DNA of 34,193 nt from Halieaceae bacterium (GCA_028282105.1 JANQIO010000066.1:1-34193); one strand, 5' to 3'; counted from the first letter of the stretch, positions 1 to 8,572 are shown. The notes: generated from the sequence alone by a model not told the origin. Made by a program: numbers and translations.

Positions 1-8
1 TCTGACAT
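1..8 (-). CDS. Start of a minus-strand gene leaving the left edge
   Basis: Read on the minus strand, an ATG at 8-6 is followed by TCA GA, so the product begins Met-Ser-Asp/Glu. A good Shine-Dalgarno (AGAGGA, complement of 16-21) sits seven bases upstream. It would be the fifth gene of the minus-strand operon that precedes it, 77 bp after the enoyl-CoA hydratase stop. Nothing can be said about function; only the start site is supported. Confidence 0.5.
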
Positions 9-85
9 GTCGAATTCCTCTTGATAAAAGCTGGGCAATAGAGAGGGTCCATCGGGGCCGCCGATTCAGGCTGGCCCCGGCAGGC

Positions 86-850
86 TCACTTGCCCTTCCA
101 GTTGGGAGCGCGTTTCTCGGCGAAGGCGGTAGCGCCTTCGATGGCGTCTTCGCTGGTGAACACCGGGTTCACGATGGCGTTCTGGTTCTTGAACATCTCG
201 TCCTGGGACCAGTCGCCCTGCTCCAGGATGACCTGTTTGCTGGCCGCGACGGCCAGCGGACCGTTAGCGGCGATTTTTGCCGCCAGTTCCCTGGCGGCGT
301 CGAGGGCGGTGCCCGCCGGGACCACCTTGTTGATCAGGCCCAACTCGTAGGCGCGCTGGGCGGTGATGAAGTCACCGGTCAGGGCCAGTTCCATGGCGAC
401 CCGGGAGGGAATCTGGCGGGGCAGCTTCACCAGCCCGCCGGCCGCGGCGGCGAGCCCGCGCTTGGCTTCGGGAATGCCGAACATGGCGTTGTCGGCGGCC
501 ACCAGCATGTCGCAGGAGATCGCCAGTTCCAGCCCGCCCGCCAGGGCGTAACCTTCCACGGCGCCGATCAGCGGTTTCTTCGGTGAGCTCTCGGTGAGAC
601 CGGCGAAGCCGCGTCCTTTGATTTGCGGGGTCTCGCCGGAGACGAAGGCTTTCAGGTCCATACCGGAGCAGAAGGTGCCGCCGGCGCCGGTGAGGATGGC
701 GACACGCAGGTCGTCATTGCCGTCCAGTTCGTCCATAGCCGCGGCCACGCCTTCCGCCAGGGCGCGGTTGGCGGCGTTCTTGGCCTCCGGGCGATTCAGG
801 GTGACAACCAGGACGCCGTTCTCGGCACTGGTCAATACTTCGTCAGACAT
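86..850 (-). CDS. Enoyl-CoA hydratase (crotonase family)
   Basis: A 254-residue crotonase, the usual length. It should add water to trans-2-enoyl-CoA in the cytoplasm to give 3-hydroxyacyl-CoA. The oxyanion-hole segments are CSGMDL (61-66) and GYALAGG (100-106). Both catalytic glutamates appear present: Glu128 in the PEAKRGL segment and Glu154 in AMELALTGD. It is the only one of the four crotonases in this window with both, so true hydratase activity is most secure here. The ATG at 850 has a GAGGAG ribosome site about eight bases upstream. It lies 45 bp downstream of the kinase gene and is the last complete gene of a four-gene operon. Being next to an ACAD10/11-type pair, it could hydrate the enoyl-CoA that pair produces. 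Family assignment is sure, substrate is not. Confidence 0.93.
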   Translation of the reverse strand: MSDEVLTSAENGVLVVTLNRPEAKNAANRALAEGVAAAMDELDGNDDLRVAILTGAGGTFCSGMDLKAFVSGETPQIKGRGFAGLTESSPKKPLIGAVEGYALAGGLELAISCDMLVAADNAMFGIPEAKRGLAAAAGGLVKLPRQIPSRVAMELALTGDFITAQRAYELGLINKVVPAGTALDAARELAAKIAANGPLAVAASKQVILEQGDWSQDEMFKNQNAIVNPVFTSEDAIEGATAFAEKRAPNWKGK

Positions 851-895
851 TGCGGGTCTCCTCTCTTGAAGATGTTGGGGGTTGTCTTTGTTTAC

Positions 896-1921
896 TCAGG
901 CGTTGATGGTGGCCACGCCGGCTTCCGCCAGCGGGTCGACTGCCGCGGCCTTGGCAGTGGCCTCCGCGCTGGACGCCGTGCCTATCAGCGCGCGTTTCTT
1001 GACGCCCTGCAGGATGGCGGCGAGGCGGAAAAAGCAGAACACCATGTAGAACTTCCAGTTGTCGATGCTGCCGCGACCGGTGCGCTCACAGTATTTGGCG
1101 ATGTATTCCTCATCGGTGGGCAGGCCGAAGGCGGCGCGTTCGACACCACCGAGTCCGCTCATGCCCTGGGCCGAGTAGGGCAGGGCCCAGGCCATGCACT
1201 GGTAGGACAGGTCGGCAAGCGGGTGACCGAGGGTGGACAGTTCCCAGTCCAGCACCGCGATAATGCGCGGTTCGGTCTTGTGGAACATGACGTTGTCCAG
1301 CCGATAGTCGCCGTGCACCAGGCTGACCACGCCGTCATCGGCGGGCAGGTGGGCCGGCAGCCACTCGATGAGGGTTTCCATATTGGCGTTGTGCTCGGTT
1401 TCGCTGGCCCGGTACTGCTTGGTCCAGCGGCTGATCTGGCGTTCGAAATAGTTGCCGGGGCGACCAAAGTCCGCCAGGCCGACGGCTTCCACGTCGACAT
1501 TGTGCAGGTTGGCGAGCACCCGGTTCATCTCGTCGTAGATGGCCCTGCGCTCTTCATTGCTGTCCACCTCCGGCACCTTGGCGTCCCAGAACACCCGGCC
1601 GTCCATATATTCCATGACGTAGAACATGGAGCCGATGATGCTGTCGTCCTCACACAGGCAATAGGTTTTGGCCACCGGTACATCGGTGTCGGCGAGGGCG
1701 CTGATCACCCGGTACTCGCGGTCCACCGCGTGGGCGGACTTCAGCAGCTCGCCGGGCGGCTTGCGGCGCAGCACGTACTGCTGGCCGCCGGCGCTCAGTT
1801 TGAAAGTGGGGTTGGACTGGCCGCCGGCGAACTTCTCCGCGGTCAGCTCACCGCTGAAGCCGGGAATATGCTCTTCCAGGTAGCCCTGCAGGCGCGAGGT
1901 GTCGAGTGTCTGGGTGCTCAT
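896..1921 (-). CDS. ACAD10/11-type acyl-CoA kinase (APH-fold phosphotransferase)
   Basis: A 341-residue aminoglycoside-phosphotransferase-fold protein. It carries the Brenner motif HGDYRLDN (203-210; catalytic Asp205, Asn210), the metal-binding Asp-Trp at 225-226 and an N-lobe LRRKPPG (51-57). The phrase around 61-72 (KSAHAVDREYRV) is typical of the N-terminal kinase domain of human ACAD10/ACAD11 and of LvaA of Pseudomonas levulinate catabolism. Those enzymes phosphorylate the hydroxyl of 4-hydroxyacyl-CoAs. The ATG at 1921 overlaps the dehydrogenase stop (ATGA), so the two genes are translationally coupled; an in-frame start further upstream would lie inside the dehydrogenase gene and is less likely. 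There is no separate Shine-Dalgarno, as expected for coupling. Antibiotic resistance is unlikely in this context. The fold and subfamily are clear; 4-hydroxyacyl-CoA as substrate is inferred from the family and the neighbour. Confidence 0.88.
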   Translation of the reverse strand: MSTQTLDTSRLQGYLEEHIPGFSGELTAEKFAGGQSNPTFKLSAGGQQYVLRRKPPGELLKSAHAVDREYRVISALADTDVPVAKTYCLCEDDSIIGSMFYVMEYMDGRVFWDAKVPEVDSNEERRAIYDEMNRVLANLHNVDVEAVGLADFGRPGNYFERQISRWTKQYRASETEHNANMETLIEWLPAHLPADDGVVSLVHGDYRLDNVMFHKTEPRIIAVLDWELSTLGHPLADLSYQCMAWALPYSAQGMSGLGGVERAAFGLPTDEEYIAKYCERTGRGSIDNWKFYMVFCFFRLAAILQGVKKRALIGTASSAEATAKAAAVDPLAEAGVATINA

Positions 1922-3129
1922 GAATTGCCGTAACGTTGAATGAGTTGTTTGCCCAGGGCCATCATATGGACCTGGTCGGGGCCGTCTGCCTGGCGGCACC
2001 AGCGCGCGTAATTGTAGGCTTCGGCCAGGAAGTAGTCCTGGCACAGACCGCCGGCCCCGAACACCTGCATGCAGCGGTCGATGACGTTCTGCACGGTCAG
2101 CGGGGTGGCGATCTTGGCCGCGGCGATATAGTCGCGGGCTTCCTTGTTGCCGAGCTTGTCGAGCCGGTCCGCGGTCTTCAGGGTCAGCAGCCGCACCTGC
2201 TCAATGTCGCAGAAACTGGTGGCCATATCCTCGCGAATACTCTGGTGCTGGGACAGGGTCTTGCCAAAGGTGCTGCGCTGCTCCACCCGTTGGCAGGCCA
2301 GCTCCAGGGCGCGCTGGGCGGCGCCAATCAGGCGCATGCAGTGGTGCAGACGGCCCGGTCCGAGCCGACCCTGGGCGATTTCAAAGCCGCGGCCTTCACC
2401 CAGCAGCATGTTCTCCGCCGGCACTCGCACATTGTCGAATACCACTTCGGCGTGGCCGATGGGCGCGTCATCGTAGTTGAAGGTCTTCAGGGCGCGCTCG
2501 ACGATCAGGCCCGGCGTATTCTTCGGCACCAGGATCTGGCTTTGCTGCTGGTGACGGTTTTCATTGTCCGGGTCCGATTTACCCATGACGATAAAGATCT
2601 GGGTGCGCTCGTTCATGGCGCCGGTGATAAACCACTTGCGACCGTTGACGACGTAGTCATCACCATCGCGCTCGATGCGGGTTTCGATATTGGTAGCGTC
2701 GGAGGAGGCCACCGCCGGCTCGGTCATGGCATAGGCGGAGCGGATATCACCGTTCAGCAGTGGTTCCAGCCACTGGGCTTTCTGGGCCTCGGTACCGTAC
2801 TTCATGAACACTTCCATGTTGCCGGTGTCCGGAGCATTGCAGTTGAAGATCTCCGGCGACCACATCACCCGGCCCATGATCTCCGCCAGCGGCGCGTAGT
2901 CGAGGTTGGACAGCTCGCCGCCGTGGTCTTTCGGGATGAACAGATTCCACAGACCGGCCGCGCGGGCCTTGTCCTTGAGTTCTTCCATCAGCGGCACAGT
3001 GGCCCAGCGGTTCTCGGCGTTGTCGACGTAGTCGTAGTAGGCGTGCTCGACCGGGTAGACGTGCTCTTCCATGAAGGCAGTGAGACGCTCGATGTACTGG
3101 GCGGCCAGCGGGCTGGGTTCAAAATTCAT
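1918..3129 (-). CDS. ACAD10/11 (LvaC)-type acyl-CoA dehydrogenase
   Basis: A 403-residue acyl-CoA dehydrogenase-fold flavoprotein. Its wording is that of the ACAD10/11 branch: TEPAVASSDATNIE, the GRLHHCMR stretch in the helical domain, and ADGPDQVH at 381-388 where classical dehydrogenases have YEGT with the catalytic glutamate. In ACAD10/11 and LvaC the enzyme acts on 4-phosphoacyl-CoA, eliminating phosphate and giving an enoyl or 3-hydroxy product. The replaced catalytic segment therefore fits a non-classical reaction. Its ATG overlaps the stop of the acyl-CoA synthetase by one base (TAATG), has AAGGAG about ten bases upstream, and its own stop overlaps the kinase start. In animals kinase and dehydrogenase are one polypeptide; here they are split but coupled. 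Subfamily is confident, substrate inferred. Confidence 0.92.
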   Translation of the reverse strand: MNFEPSPLAAQYIERLTAFMEEHVYPVEHAYYDYVDNAENRWATVPLMEELKDKARAAGLWNLFIPKDHGGELSNLDYAPLAEIMGRVMWSPEIFNCNAPDTGNMEVFMKYGTEAQKAQWLEPLLNGDIRSAYAMTEPAVASSDATNIETRIERDGDDYVVNGRKWFITGAMNERTQIFIVMGKSDPDNENRHQQQSQILVPKNTPGLIVERALKTFNYDDAPIGHAEVVFDNVRVPAENMLLGEGRGFEIAQGRLGPGRLHHCMRLIGAAQRALELACQRVEQRSTFGKTLSQHQSIREDMATSFCDIEQVRLLTLKTADRLDKLGNKEARDYIAAAKIATPLTVQNVIDRCMQVFGAGGLCQDYFLAEAYNYARWCRQADGPDQVHMMALGKQLIQRYGNS

Positions 3130-4685
3130 TAACCGATACTCCTTTTAACGCCTTCCCAGTAAGGCTTGCGCAGTTCTTTCTTGAGGATTTTGCCGGACGG
3201 GTTGCGGGGCATTTCCGCAATGATTTCCAGCTGGCGCGGAATCTTGTACCCGGCGATCCGCTCGCGGCAGAACTCGATCATCTCGTCCACCGTCAGTGTC
3301 GCATCGGGCTTCAGCACCACGAAGGCCAGCAGCGCCTCGCCAAACTTCTCGTCCGGCACACCGATGACCGCCACGTCGGTCACCGCCTCGTGGTGGGCGA
3401 TGGCGTTCTCCACTTCCACCGGGTAGATGTTTTCACCGCCGCTGACCACCATGTCCTTGATGCGGTCCTTGAGATAGATATAGCCCTCTTCGTCCATGTA
3501 GCCGGCATCGCCGGAGTGCACCCAACCCTCGGTCAGGCTGCTGGCGGTGGCCTCCGGCAGATTGTAGTAGCCGAGCATGTTGGTATCGGACCTGATCCAG
3601 ATCTCACCGACCTCCCCGCGCGAGCATTCCTGGCCCTGCAGATCCATGATCTTGACCTCAGCGCCCACCGAGGGGCGGCCGCAGGACAGCAGCAGCTCGG
3701 GCTTGCCAGCCAGGGCGCGCTGGTGATCCTCCACAGTCAGGTTGACCACGGTACCGCCGGTTTCCGTCATGCCGTACATCTGGATGAAGTCGACGCCAAA
3801 GACCTCCATGGCGCGGCGTAGTACCGCCTCGGAGATGGGTGAGGCGCCGTAGAAGATTTGCTTGAGTCCCGAGAAGTCACGGTCTTCGATGCCGGGAATC
3901 TGCAGTACCGCCATGATCATGGCGGGCACCATAAAGACACTGCTGACCGGGTATTGCTCGATATCCTCCACCACCTTGAGCGGATCGAAGGCCTTGTGCA
4001 GGAGGATTTCCGAACCGGAATAGGTGGACACCAGGGCAGAGCCGGCGCCGCCGATGTGAAACATGGGGGCGCAGACGATGTCGGCGCTGCCCGGCGATGG
4101 CCGGTTGGGGAAGAAGGTGGTGTTCATCACGCACTCGGCCACGAAGCTGGCGTGGCTGGTCACCACGCCCTTGGGGTTGCCGGTGGTGCCGCTGGTGTAG
4201 AGCTGGAAGAAAGCGTCACCGGGCTGCACATCCACGTCCGGTTTATGGGCCGGCTGCGCGCTGAGCCAGCTCTCCCAGTCACTGCTGTCGGGCAGGCCGC
4301 GGGTCAGCAGGTGGACGCCGGCGGGCAGCTCCGGGCGCAGCTTGTCGAGCGTCTCCGTGAAGCCGTCGTCCAGCATCACCAGTACCCGGGCTTCGGAATC
4401 GTTGATGATAAAGGCCAGTTCCATCGGCGCCAGCCGGTAGTTCAGGGACACCGTCACCGCGCCGATTTTGCAGGCGGCGAGAAACAGCAGCAGGTGTTCG
4501 CGGCTGTTCTCGCCGAGGATGCACACCCGGTCGCCCTTGCTGACCCCGAGATTCAGCAGGCCGTTGCCGAGCTGGTTGGCCAGGCGATCGATATCGCCAT
4601 AACTGCTGGTGTGGCCGTCCTGGGTGACGCAGGGGTTGTCGGGAAAATTGCGGGCGTAGTATTCGCTAAAGTGATGAACAAGCAT
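3129..4685 (-). CDS. Acyl-CoA synthetase (ANL superfamily)
   Basis: A 518-residue adenylate-forming ligase that activates a carboxylic acid to its CoA thioester through an acyl-AMP. Signatures in order: P-loop YTSGTTGNPKG (163-173), YGMTETGG in the A5 region, the hinge HSGDAGYMDEEG followed by LKDRIKDMVVSGGENIYP, and the C-terminal PRNPSGKILKKEL with catalytic Lys499. Length and motifs are of the medium/long-chain fatty-acid ligase group. It has no signal or membrane segment. It is the first gene of the minus-strand operon and overlaps the next gene by one base, so it probably loads the substrate for the dehydrogenase/kinase pair, as LvaE does in the levulinate operon. The chain length of the substrate cannot be told. 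Confidence 0.93.
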   Translation of the reverse strand: MLVHHFSEYYARNFPDNPCVTQDGHTSSYGDIDRLANQLGNGLLNLGVSKGDRVCILGENSREHLLLFLAACKIGAVTVSLNYRLAPMELAFIINDSEARVLVMLDDGFTETLDKLRPELPAGVHLLTRGLPDSSDWESWLSAQPAHKPDVDVQPGDAFFQLYTSGTTGNPKGVVTSHASFVAECVMNTTFFPNRPSPGSADIVCAPMFHIGGAGSALVSTYSGSEILLHKAFDPLKVVEDIEQYPVSSVFMVPAMIMAVLQIPGIEDRDFSGLKQIFYGASPISEAVLRRAMEVFGVDFIQMYGMTETGGTVVNLTVEDHQRALAGKPELLLSCGRPSVGAEVKIMDLQGQECSRGEVGEIWIRSDTNMLGYYNLPEATASSLTEGWVHSGDAGYMDEEGYIYLKDRIKDMVVSGGENIYPVEVENAIAHHEAVTDVAVIGVPDEKFGEALLAFVVLKPDATLTVDEMIEFCRERIAGYKIPRQLEIIAEMPRNPSGKILKKELRKPYWEGVKRSIG

Positions 4686-4784
4686 GCGGGCCTACCGGAT
4701 GTAATCGTTATCTGGCGTTCTCGCCGAGCGCCCCGCAGTCTGTGGCGTGAACAGTTGCGGAACAATGACGAGCCGGAACAAAAA

Positions 4785-4790
4785 AATATA
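4785..4790 (-). promoter_or_regulatory. Possible -10 box for the minus-strand operon
   Basis: In the 169-bp gap between the anchored hydrolase and the acyl-CoA synthetase, an AT-rich island follows GC-rich sequence. On the minus strand it reads TATATT and continues into a run of T. No good -35 is visible at the right distance, so this is only the best promoter candidate in the gap. Confidence 0.2.
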
Positions 4791-4854
4791 CAGCAAATGA
4801 CACCCCTGTGTGCGCCAGGGTCGGCCCGGTTGGCCGCACCGGTGACCACGCGCC

Positions 4855-5691
4855 CTAGGGATAGCTGCCCAGGTATTGCTTGAGGAAACTGGTTTGCTCG
4901 GACAGGGCGCGTTCCGCCATTACCGGGTCGTAGACTTTGACCCAGTCCTCGTTGCGATCGAAACCGTGGCCCACATCCCAGTAGGTGATGGAGCGTACCG
5001 GATAGCCGGCGTCTGCCTGGCGGGTGGCGATGTCCGCACAGGGTTTGGGGTCGGTAATCTCATCCACTTCCGCCAGCAGCATCAGGGTCGGGATGTCCGC
5101 GGTCCAGCCCTCACTGAAGCCCACACCCCAGCCGCAGTAGGGATACCAGGCTACCAGTCCCTGCACGCCGGCCAGGTGCTCACCGGGGCTGTCAGAGAGG
5201 CTGCTGGGCAGTGTGTCCTGCAGGGCAAAGGCTTCCAGCGCCGTCCAGGCGCCGTGGGAATAAGCCACCAGCACGATCTTGTCGGGATTCACGGCCGGGT
5301 GTTCCCGCACGACTTGCAGCGTCACCAGCAGATCACCGACCCGCTCGGCGCCCTGCAGGGCGCGGCCATCGCACACCGCCGGCCAGTCGAGGCCGCGGGG
5401 CGTCATGCTGTCCTGCACCACCGCCACATAGCCCAGCGCCTGGGCGGACCGGGCGCGGGGCTCGGTGGCCTGGCTGAGGCCGCCGCAGCCGTGCAGGAAC
5501 ACCACGGCGGGCGCCGGGCCCTCGCGATCGGGCAGGTAGAAATCGATGTTTGGCTCCAGCAGCGCGCGCAGCGCCTCGAAGCTGCGCTGCTCAACGTGGA
5601 GTGCGTCCTTGTAGTACCACCAACTGCCGCCAGCGCCCAGCGCCAACAACACGCCGAGGGAAAGCAAAAGATAACCGCCAAGATTTTTCAT
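4855..5691 (-). CDS. Membrane-anchored dienelactone-hydrolase-like alpha/beta hydrolase
   Basis: A 278-residue alpha/beta hydrolase starting with a hydrophobic helix (about residues 5-22) followed by WWYYKD, so probably anchored in the inner membrane facing the periplasm or exported. The catalytic serine is Ser145 in AYSHGAW; the oxyanion region is HGCGG (67-71), the acid is Asp210 or Asp214, and the histidine is His242 in GHGFDR. Dienelactone hydrolases proper use cysteine; this one has serine, so ester hydrolysis is more likely than dienelactone opening. No convincing Shine-Dalgarno was seen before the ATG at 5691. It ends 169 bp before the acyl-CoA synthetase start and may be read with that operon. 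It could release the acid that the ligases activate, but the substrate is unknown. Confidence 0.8.
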   Translation of the reverse strand: MKNLGGYLLLSLGVLLALGAGGSWWYYKDALHVEQRSFEALRALLEPNIDFYLPDREGPAPAVVFLHGCGGLSQATEPRARSAQALGYVAVVQDSMTPRGLDWPAVCDGRALQGAERVGDLLVTLQVVREHPAVNPDKIVLVAYSHGAWTALEAFALQDTLPSSLSDSPGEHLAGVQGLVAWYPYCGWGVGFSEGWTADIPTLMLLAEVDEITDPKPCADIATRQADAGYPVRSITYWDVGHGFDRNEDWVKVYDPVMAERALSEQTSFLKQYLGSYP

Positions 5692-5795
5692 AAGGCGCGA
5701 ATTCTGGACCAGACGTCGGCAGGATGCCAGACCAGGCGTGACAGAAATTCGATCTGGCGACCGGCGCTGCCTGGCGCTGGCGCAGCCCCGGGATA

Positions 5796-5823
5796 TTGGT
5801 ACACTCTGCGGCTCTCATAAAAT
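5796..5823 (+). promoter_or_regulatory. Putative sigma-70 promoter for the second acyl-CoA synthetase
   Basis: TTGGTA at 5796-5801 and TAAAAT at 5818-5823 are separated by 16 bp, about 22 bp upstream of the start codon. Both boxes match sigma-70 consensus at four to five positions and lie in a divergent gap, which makes a promoter plausible. The 5' leader would be very short. Confidence 0.4.
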
Positions 5824-5845
5824 AATTACCGAGGAACCCCCGCCG

Positions 5846-7549
5846 ATGTACGCAGAGCTGAAGAACGTCTTCGACACCCTGACCGCCCCCGGCCAGATGT
5901 TTGAACTGGGCCAAGTTGAGGTGGCGGGGCAGACACTCAAAGCCTGGAAGAACACCCCCAATTCCCTGCGCGATGTCTGGGCGCTGTCCGCCGGTCACGC
6001 CGACAAGGACTACCTGGTCTACCAGGATGAGCGCTGGACCTATGCCGAGGCCCAGGAGCAGGTGGCGAGAATTGCCAGGTGGCTCACCGACAACGGGGTG
6101 GGCCAGCACGACCGGGTGGCCATTGCCATGCGCAACTACCCCGAGTGGATGCTGAGCTATTGGGCGGTGACGGCCATCGGTGCGGTTGCCGTCGGGATGA
6201 ATGCCTGGTGGGTGGCCGAGGAAATGAAATACGGCCTGTCCGATTCTACCCCCAAGGCGCTGATCTGCGACCGCGAGCGTCTCGAGCGCTTCAGCGAAAT
6301 CCGCGGGGAGTTCCCCGACATGCTGGTCGCCGCGGTGCGGGTTGACGATGTGCCGGACTGGGCGCGGCCCTGGTCAGAGGTGCTGGCCAGCGCGGCGGAG
6401 CTCCCTGAGGTGGCCATCGACGCCGATGACGACGCCTGCATCTTCTATACCTCGGGCACCACCGGTTTCCCCAAAGGCGCCCAGCTCACTCACCGCGGCT
6501 GCTGTAACAACCTGATGAGCCTGATGTTCATCAACATGGCCCAGGCCATGGCGGCCGCGGCTGCCAAGGGCGAGGAGGGCGCCAACCCGCTGGACGGCGG
6601 TGCGCCGCCTATCGCGGCGATTGTCGCCACGCCGCTGTTTCACGTCACCGCCAACAACTGCCTGGCCCAGACTGTGACGATTGCGGGTGGCAAGCTGGTG
6701 CATATGTACAAGTGGGATGCCGGCGAAGCCCTGCGCATCATCGAGGAAGAAAAGGTCACCACCTTTACCGGGGTGCCGGTGATGAGCCGGGAGTTAATCA
6801 ATCACCCTGACTTTGACACCCGTGACACCTCCAGCCTGCAGGCCATGGGCGGCGGCGGCGCCGCTGTCCAGCCCGACCTGGTGGAGAAAATCGACAAGGC
6901 CGGCAAGGGCGCACGCCCCTCCCAGGGCTACGGCATGACGGAAGTGTGCGGGATTATCAGCGCCTCCGCCGGAGACTACTTTGTCGATCGGCCCAACAGC
7001 GCCGGTATCGTCATGCCCAACTTCGAGATCAAGATCATCGACAGTGAGGGTAATTCCCTGCCGCTGGGTGAGGCGGGCGAGGTTTGTGTGCGCGGCGCCC
7101 AGGTCATCAAGGGCTACCTGAACCGGCCCGAGGCGACCGCCGAGACCATCGTCGAGGGCTGGCTCTATACCGGCGATATCGGCTACCTCGACGAGGACAA
7201 CTTCGTCTACCTGGTGGATCGCGCCAAGGACATGGTGCTGCGCGGCGGTGAAAACGTGTACTGCTCAGAAGTCGAGACCGCGCTCTACAAGAGCGAGGCG
7301 GTGGCGGAGTGCGCCGTGTTCGCGGTACCGGATGAGCGCCTGGGCGAGGAAGTCGGCGCCGCGATATTCCTGGCGGAAGGTGTACACGCCAGCGCCGATG
7401 ACATTCGCGAATTCTGCAAGTCCAACCTGGCGGCGTTTAAAACTCCGCGCTACATCTGGATTCTCGATGCGCCGCTGCCACGCAATGCCAGCGGCAAGTT
7501 TGTGAAGAAGGAGCTGCAGCAGGGCCTGGATATCGCCGACGCCGGCTAG
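5846..7549 (+). CDS. Acyl-CoA synthetase (ANL superfamily)
   Basis: A 567-residue adenylate-forming acid-CoA ligase. Motifs: YTSGTTGFPKG (201-211), GYGMTEVCG, YTGDIGYLDEDN with VDRAKDMVLRGGENVY, and PRNASGKFVKKEL with catalytic Lys551. The ATG at 5846 is preceded by GAGG at 5831-5834. A longer in-frame start at 5738 would add 36 residues without ligase character and would run over the putative promoter, so I reject it. It differs clearly from the ligase at 3129-4685, for instance in an alanine-rich stretch after the P-loop, so it should accept a different acid. It is monocistronic: divergent from the anchored hydrolase and convergent with the AraC regulator, whose stop lies 12 bp away. Function certain at family level only. 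Confidence 0.93.
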   Translation: MYAELKNVFDTLTAPGQMFELGQVEVAGQTLKAWKNTPNSLRDVWALSAGHADKDYLVYQDERWTYAEAQEQVARIARWLTDNGVGQHDRVAIAMRNYPEWMLSYWAVTAIGAVAVGMNAWWVAEEMKYGLSDSTPKALICDRERLERFSEIRGEFPDMLVAAVRVDDVPDWARPWSEVLASAAELPEVAIDADDDACIFYTSGTTGFPKGAQLTHRGCCNNLMSLMFINMAQAMAAAAAKGEEGANPLDGGAPPIAAIVATPLFHVTANNCLAQTVTIAGGKLVHMYKWDAGEALRIIEEEKVTTFTGVPVMSRELINHPDFDTRDTSSLQAMGGGGAAVQPDLVEKIDKAGKGARPSQGYGMTEVCGIISASAGDYFVDRPNSAGIVMPNFEIKIIDSEGNSLPLGEAGEVCVRGAQVIKGYLNRPEATAETIVEGWLYTGDIGYLDEDNFVYLVDRAKDMVLRGGENVYCSEVETALYKSEAVAECAVFAVPDERLGEEVGAAIFLAEGVHASADDIREFCKSNLAAFKTPRYIWILDAPLPRNASGKFVKKELQQGLDIADAG

Positions 7550-7564
7550 CCCGCAACCGGGCTA
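7547..7564. terminator. Hairpin joining two convergent stop codons
   Basis: TAGCCCG, loop CAAC, CGGGCTA form a perfect 7-bp stem. The left arm begins with the TAG stop of the plus-strand ligase and the right arm ends with the TAG stop (complement) of the minus-strand AraC regulator. It could act as a compact bidirectional terminator, although no T-tract follows on either strand. Confidence 0.45.
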
Positions 7565-8563
7565 CAAGCCCTTGCGGTAGGTGTAGGGCGTTACCCCCGT
7601 CCAGCCTTTGAAGGCCCGGATGAAGGCGCTGGATTCCGAGAATCCGGCGCGGTGGGCAATTTCTTCGATGCTGAGGCCCTGCTTACCGAGGAAGTGCAGG
7701 GCCACGTCCCGTCGCACCTGCCCCTTCAGTTCCGAAAACGACGTGCCTTCCTTGCCAAGGCGACGGCGCAGGGTCTGTGGGTGCACGTCCAGGGTGGCGG
7801 CCACCGGTTCCAGCTCCGGCATATTGACCATGTCCTTGCGCAACAACTGTTTGACCCGCGCGGTCCAGCTGGCCTGGTCGTACTGCTGGGTCAGCAGTGC
7901 CAGCACCGGGTGGCGCAGAAAGCGCGCCAGCGACTGCTCGTTCTGGGTAACCGGCAGTTCCAGCAGGGCGGCTTTCAATACCATTTCCGTATGCGCCTGC
8001 TCAAAGTTCACCGGGTTGCCGGCGAACATCGGTCGGTACTGGTCGACGTGAGGCGGTGCGGCGTGTGTGAAATTGAAGGCCTGCGCCGGCAGCAGCTCCG
8101 AGGCCAGCCAGCTCATGAAGCGGTGGCAGTTGAACAGCGACAGCTCCGCGGCGTAGCTGTCAATGCCCTGCTGGCCGGGATCCGGCTGCAACCTGACGAT
8201 GGCGCTGTCGCCCTCCAGTCTGAGGGTCGGCGTTGCCACCTGCTGGAACAGGCCGAAGAACCGGCAATAGCGGGCCAGGGCTTTACCCACGGTCTCGCAG
8301 TGAATCACCGCATGACACATCATCGACCAGGTGCCCAGCGGCAGCGCCTGGGCGCCGTAGCCGAGGCCTTCGTCGCCCATGGCAACAATGGTGCTCACCT
8401 GCAAGTCGGCAAAGCGCTCAATGGAGATCAGCGCATCGCCCTCGTCCAGCAGTCGCGGTGAGATGCGGTTTTCACGCAGCAGGTTCACCGGGTCCAGGCC
8501 GTGGGCCACGGCATACTTGAGCACCGCCCTGACGAACACCACCGATATCGAAAGCTGGCGCAC
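7562..8563 (-). CDS. AraC-family transcriptional regulator (OruR-like)
   Basis: A 333-residue regulator. The N-terminal two thirds resembles the arabinose-binding-like domain of the OruR/ArgR group (GLGYGAQALPLGTWSMM near 75-91). The C-terminal hundred residues hold two helix-turn-helix motifs: VAATLDVHPQTLRRRL, then SIEEIAHRAGFSESSAF with the closing GVTPYTYR. Such proteins usually activate nearby catabolic genes on binding a small ligand. The start is taken at GTG 8563; further GTG codons at positions 8, 9 and 14 are possible, so the exact N-terminus is uncertain. It lies 9 bp downstream of the secreted hydrolase and is probably co-transcribed with it. Likely targets are the acyl-CoA synthetase that ends next to it or the hydrolase; that is inference. 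Confidence 0.88.
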   Translation of the reverse strand: MRQLSISVVFVRAVLKYAVAHGLDPVNLLRENRISPRLLDEGDALISIERFADLQVSTIVAMGDEGLGYGAQALPLGTWSMMCHAVIHCETVGKALARYCRFFGLFQQVATPTLRLEGDSAIVRLQPDPGQQGIDSYAAELSLFNCHRFMSWLASELLPAQAFNFTHAAPPHVDQYRPMFAGNPVNFEQAHTEMVLKAALLELPVTQNEQSLARFLRHPVLALLTQQYDQASWTARVKQLLRKDMVNMPELEPVAATLDVHPQTLRRRLGKEGTSFSELKGQVRRDVALHFLGKQGLSIEEIAHRAGFSESSAFIRAFKGWTGVTPYTYRKGL

Positions 8564-8572
8564 GGGGTGTGG

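Noticed and set aside
896-1921. Aminoglycoside resistance gene
   Set aside because: The APH fold is shared, but the sequence wording and coupling to an ACAD10/11-type dehydrogenase point to acyl-CoA metabolism.
623-3132. Long plus-strand frames (436 and 398 codons) over the minus-strand operon
   Set aside because: Both mirror the kinase and dehydrogenase genes and lack recognisable motifs or ribosome sites.
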